Assembly: GCA_964389705.1 (NCBI GenBank)
Contig: CAYMEO010000039.1
Coordinates: 1 to 24,304, forward strand
Length of the DNA: 24,304 nucleotides
Direction of reading: 5' to 3'
Source of the DNA: PSLL01 sp964389705
GTDB taxonomy: Bacteria > Desulfobacterota_D > UBA1144 > Nemesobacterales > CSP1-2
The notes beneath the pieces were generated by a model, which saw nothing but the letters and a program-made list of their open reading frames with translations, was not told where the DNA came from and made no database searches. Positions 23,544 through 24,304 of this stretch are shown here, one piece after another. The first letter of the stretch is position 1. Every line of letters begins with the position of its first letter. The position numbers were made by a program, and so were the translations under genes.

Positions 23544-23692
23544 AGAATGATCATTATGTGAATAGGGAAACAGAGAAATGGTCCCACAGGGGTAGTAAAG
23601 CTCGCCTTCTTAGACAAACTCGGAGTCCCAAGCTTTGAAAATCTTGCCGAGGGTTATGAGGAAATATTCTAAAGAATGATCATTATGTGAAT
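23432..23692 (+). repeat. exact tandem duplication of the dnaB 3' end (129-bp unit)
   Basis: Copy 1 begins at 23432 inside dnaB and copy 2 at 23561. They are identical by eye over the whole unit, sharing 132 nt with a 3-nt AAT overlap at the joint. The unit is 129 bp (43 codons), so phase is kept, but the dnaB TAA in each copy stops reading. It covers the last dnaB codons plus about 20 nt of downstream DNA with the AATGATCATT palindrome. The right end runs straight into a broken CapK/PaaK-like gene. Confidence 0.95.
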
Positions 23693-24254
23693 CTTGAGTA
23701 CCTCATTGTCCAAATGACCAGCGGTTCCTCAGGTGAGCCGTTTATCATCCGACGAATCTGGCTAAAAGAGCGTTACCCGGATGCATTTCACAAGCGTGCC
23801 ATACATTACTACGAATTGCGAATTACGGATAGGCAAGCCGAGGTTGAGAGAAACCACTGCATCCGCGTGACAATCAGCTCTTACGACGAGATTTTAATGT
23901 GTTGGAGCTTTATCCCAAAATTAGAATTGATGCTATGCTACCCTACGTGTGATGACGGCATGATCGTCGAGGTCATCAATGACGGTCGTCCTGTAGCGAT
24001 AGGTGAGTGGGACGAATTAGTAGCCACGGGTCTCCCCTCTTTTGGTATGCCCCATTTATACGATACAGACTCGGCGATATTAGTTACAAAAGGAACGGAG
24101 ACCTACCGATTGCGGGCAGCCGTTTTCTACTATAGGGGCGATACAGGATCACATGATTGATTATTTTGTGCTACCGAGAGGGCGCATTATACATCCCTAT
24201 GAAATTACAGTGCCCAGCCTGCTTGGTGCAGGTTGGATTCGTCAATATCAATGA
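23687..24254 (+). pseudogene. broken CapK/PaaK-like adenylate-forming enzyme gene
   Basis: Pieces of a phenylacetate-CoA ligase / coenzyme F390 synthetase-type enzyme (normally about 430 residues) lie here. The first (to 24160; from GTG 23687 or ATG 23714) begins at the nucleotide loop MTSGSSGEPFIIRRIWLKE, so the N-terminal third is missing. It then jumps to late domain sequence (VEVINDGRPVAIGEWDELVA, then TGLPSFGMP), which implies an internal deletion. A frameshift near 24120-24150 moves the C-terminal part to another frame: IGAIQDHMIDYFVLPRGRII, then HPYEI and WIRQYQ before the TGA at 24252-24254. Such enzymes activate aryl acids or polysaccharide precursors; this copy cannot. The end of the window (GAAGAGGGGTAAAAT) may be the ribosome binding site of the next gene. 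Confidence 0.62.
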
Positions 24255-24304
24255 ATAGGTTCAGAAAGATATGAGACAAGAATAGATTAGAAGAGGGGTA
24301 AAAT

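Noticed and set aside
23546..23555. AATGATCATT palindrome after dnaB as a regulatory site
   Set aside because: A 10-bp AT-rich palindrome is common by chance; it is repeated only because the whole unit is duplicated.
1..24304. CRISPR arrays, toxin-antitoxin pairs, restriction or other defence systems, intact insertion sequences
   Set aside because: No spaced repeats, paired toxin-antitoxin frames, transposase motifs or terminal inverted repeats were found by reading both strands.

Overview
This window looks like chromosome of a Gram-negative bacterium with moderately low GC. It carries Sec-type signal peptides, an azurin-like cupredoxin, an EI-Ntr (PtsP), a two-gene beta-oxidation complex, a NuoE-type Complex I subunit and DnaB. 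The gene mix and the style of the broken integrase resemble deltaproteobacterial, Nitrospirota or related environmental lineages. No rRNA or unambiguous marker allows a firm assignment.

Layout. Positions 1-3616 (minus strand) hold a sugar-nucleotide epimerase, then a tightly packed series: an O-methyltransferase, a 47-aa ORF, a 67-aa ORF, a DUF4177-like protein and a FlgT-like exported protein that runs off the window. The first four of these overlap by 4 nt at each junction. Positions 3744-4627 (plus) hold a family-4-type uracil-DNA glycosylase whose stop codon lies inside a tRNA-Arg(CCG) gene. The tRNA is followed by a decayed tyrosine integrase (4628-5266), the scar of an old integration, and by a frameshifted zinc-ribbon gene (5578-5855). 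Positions 6031-7292 (minus) hold an azurin-like protein, a DUF1059 protein and a cupin. ptsP (7654-9951, plus) overlaps tail to tail with an alpha/beta hydrolase, which itself overlaps a carboxymuconolactone-decarboxylase family gene. Two unknown small proteins and a phasin-like helical protein with a good sigma70-type promoter follow (11511-12672, minus). Positions 12961-14477 (plus) hold a small envelope-protein group: DUF4337, DUF3309, a 22-aa single-helix peptide and a Cys-rich exported protein. Positions 14664-18300 (minus) hold fadI-fadJ. An MFS-transporter relic and a TerB-like gene come next. From 19428 the plus strand holds an orphan nuoE, a glycerate 2-kinase, a metallophosphoesterase and dnaB. 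The dnaB 3' end is duplicated in tandem as an exact 129-bp unit, directly followed by a broken CapK/PaaK-like adenylate-forming gene.

How the genes relate. fadI and fadJ together make the thiolase, hydratase and dehydrogenase steps of beta-oxidation. The phasin-like protein and the hydrolase/CMD pair could connect to acyl-CoA or storage-polymer metabolism, but that is inference. The envelope-protein group suggests a stress or surface function. Several relics (integrase, zinc ribbon, MFS, CapK/PaaK) show ongoing gene decay. I see no defence system, CRISPR array or intact mobile element. The most interesting points are the glycosylase/tRNA overlap, the altered Fe-S ligand pair in the glycosylase, the exact dnaB-tail duplication beside a broken gene, and the translationally coupled micro-ORF chain feeding a FlgT-like exported protein.
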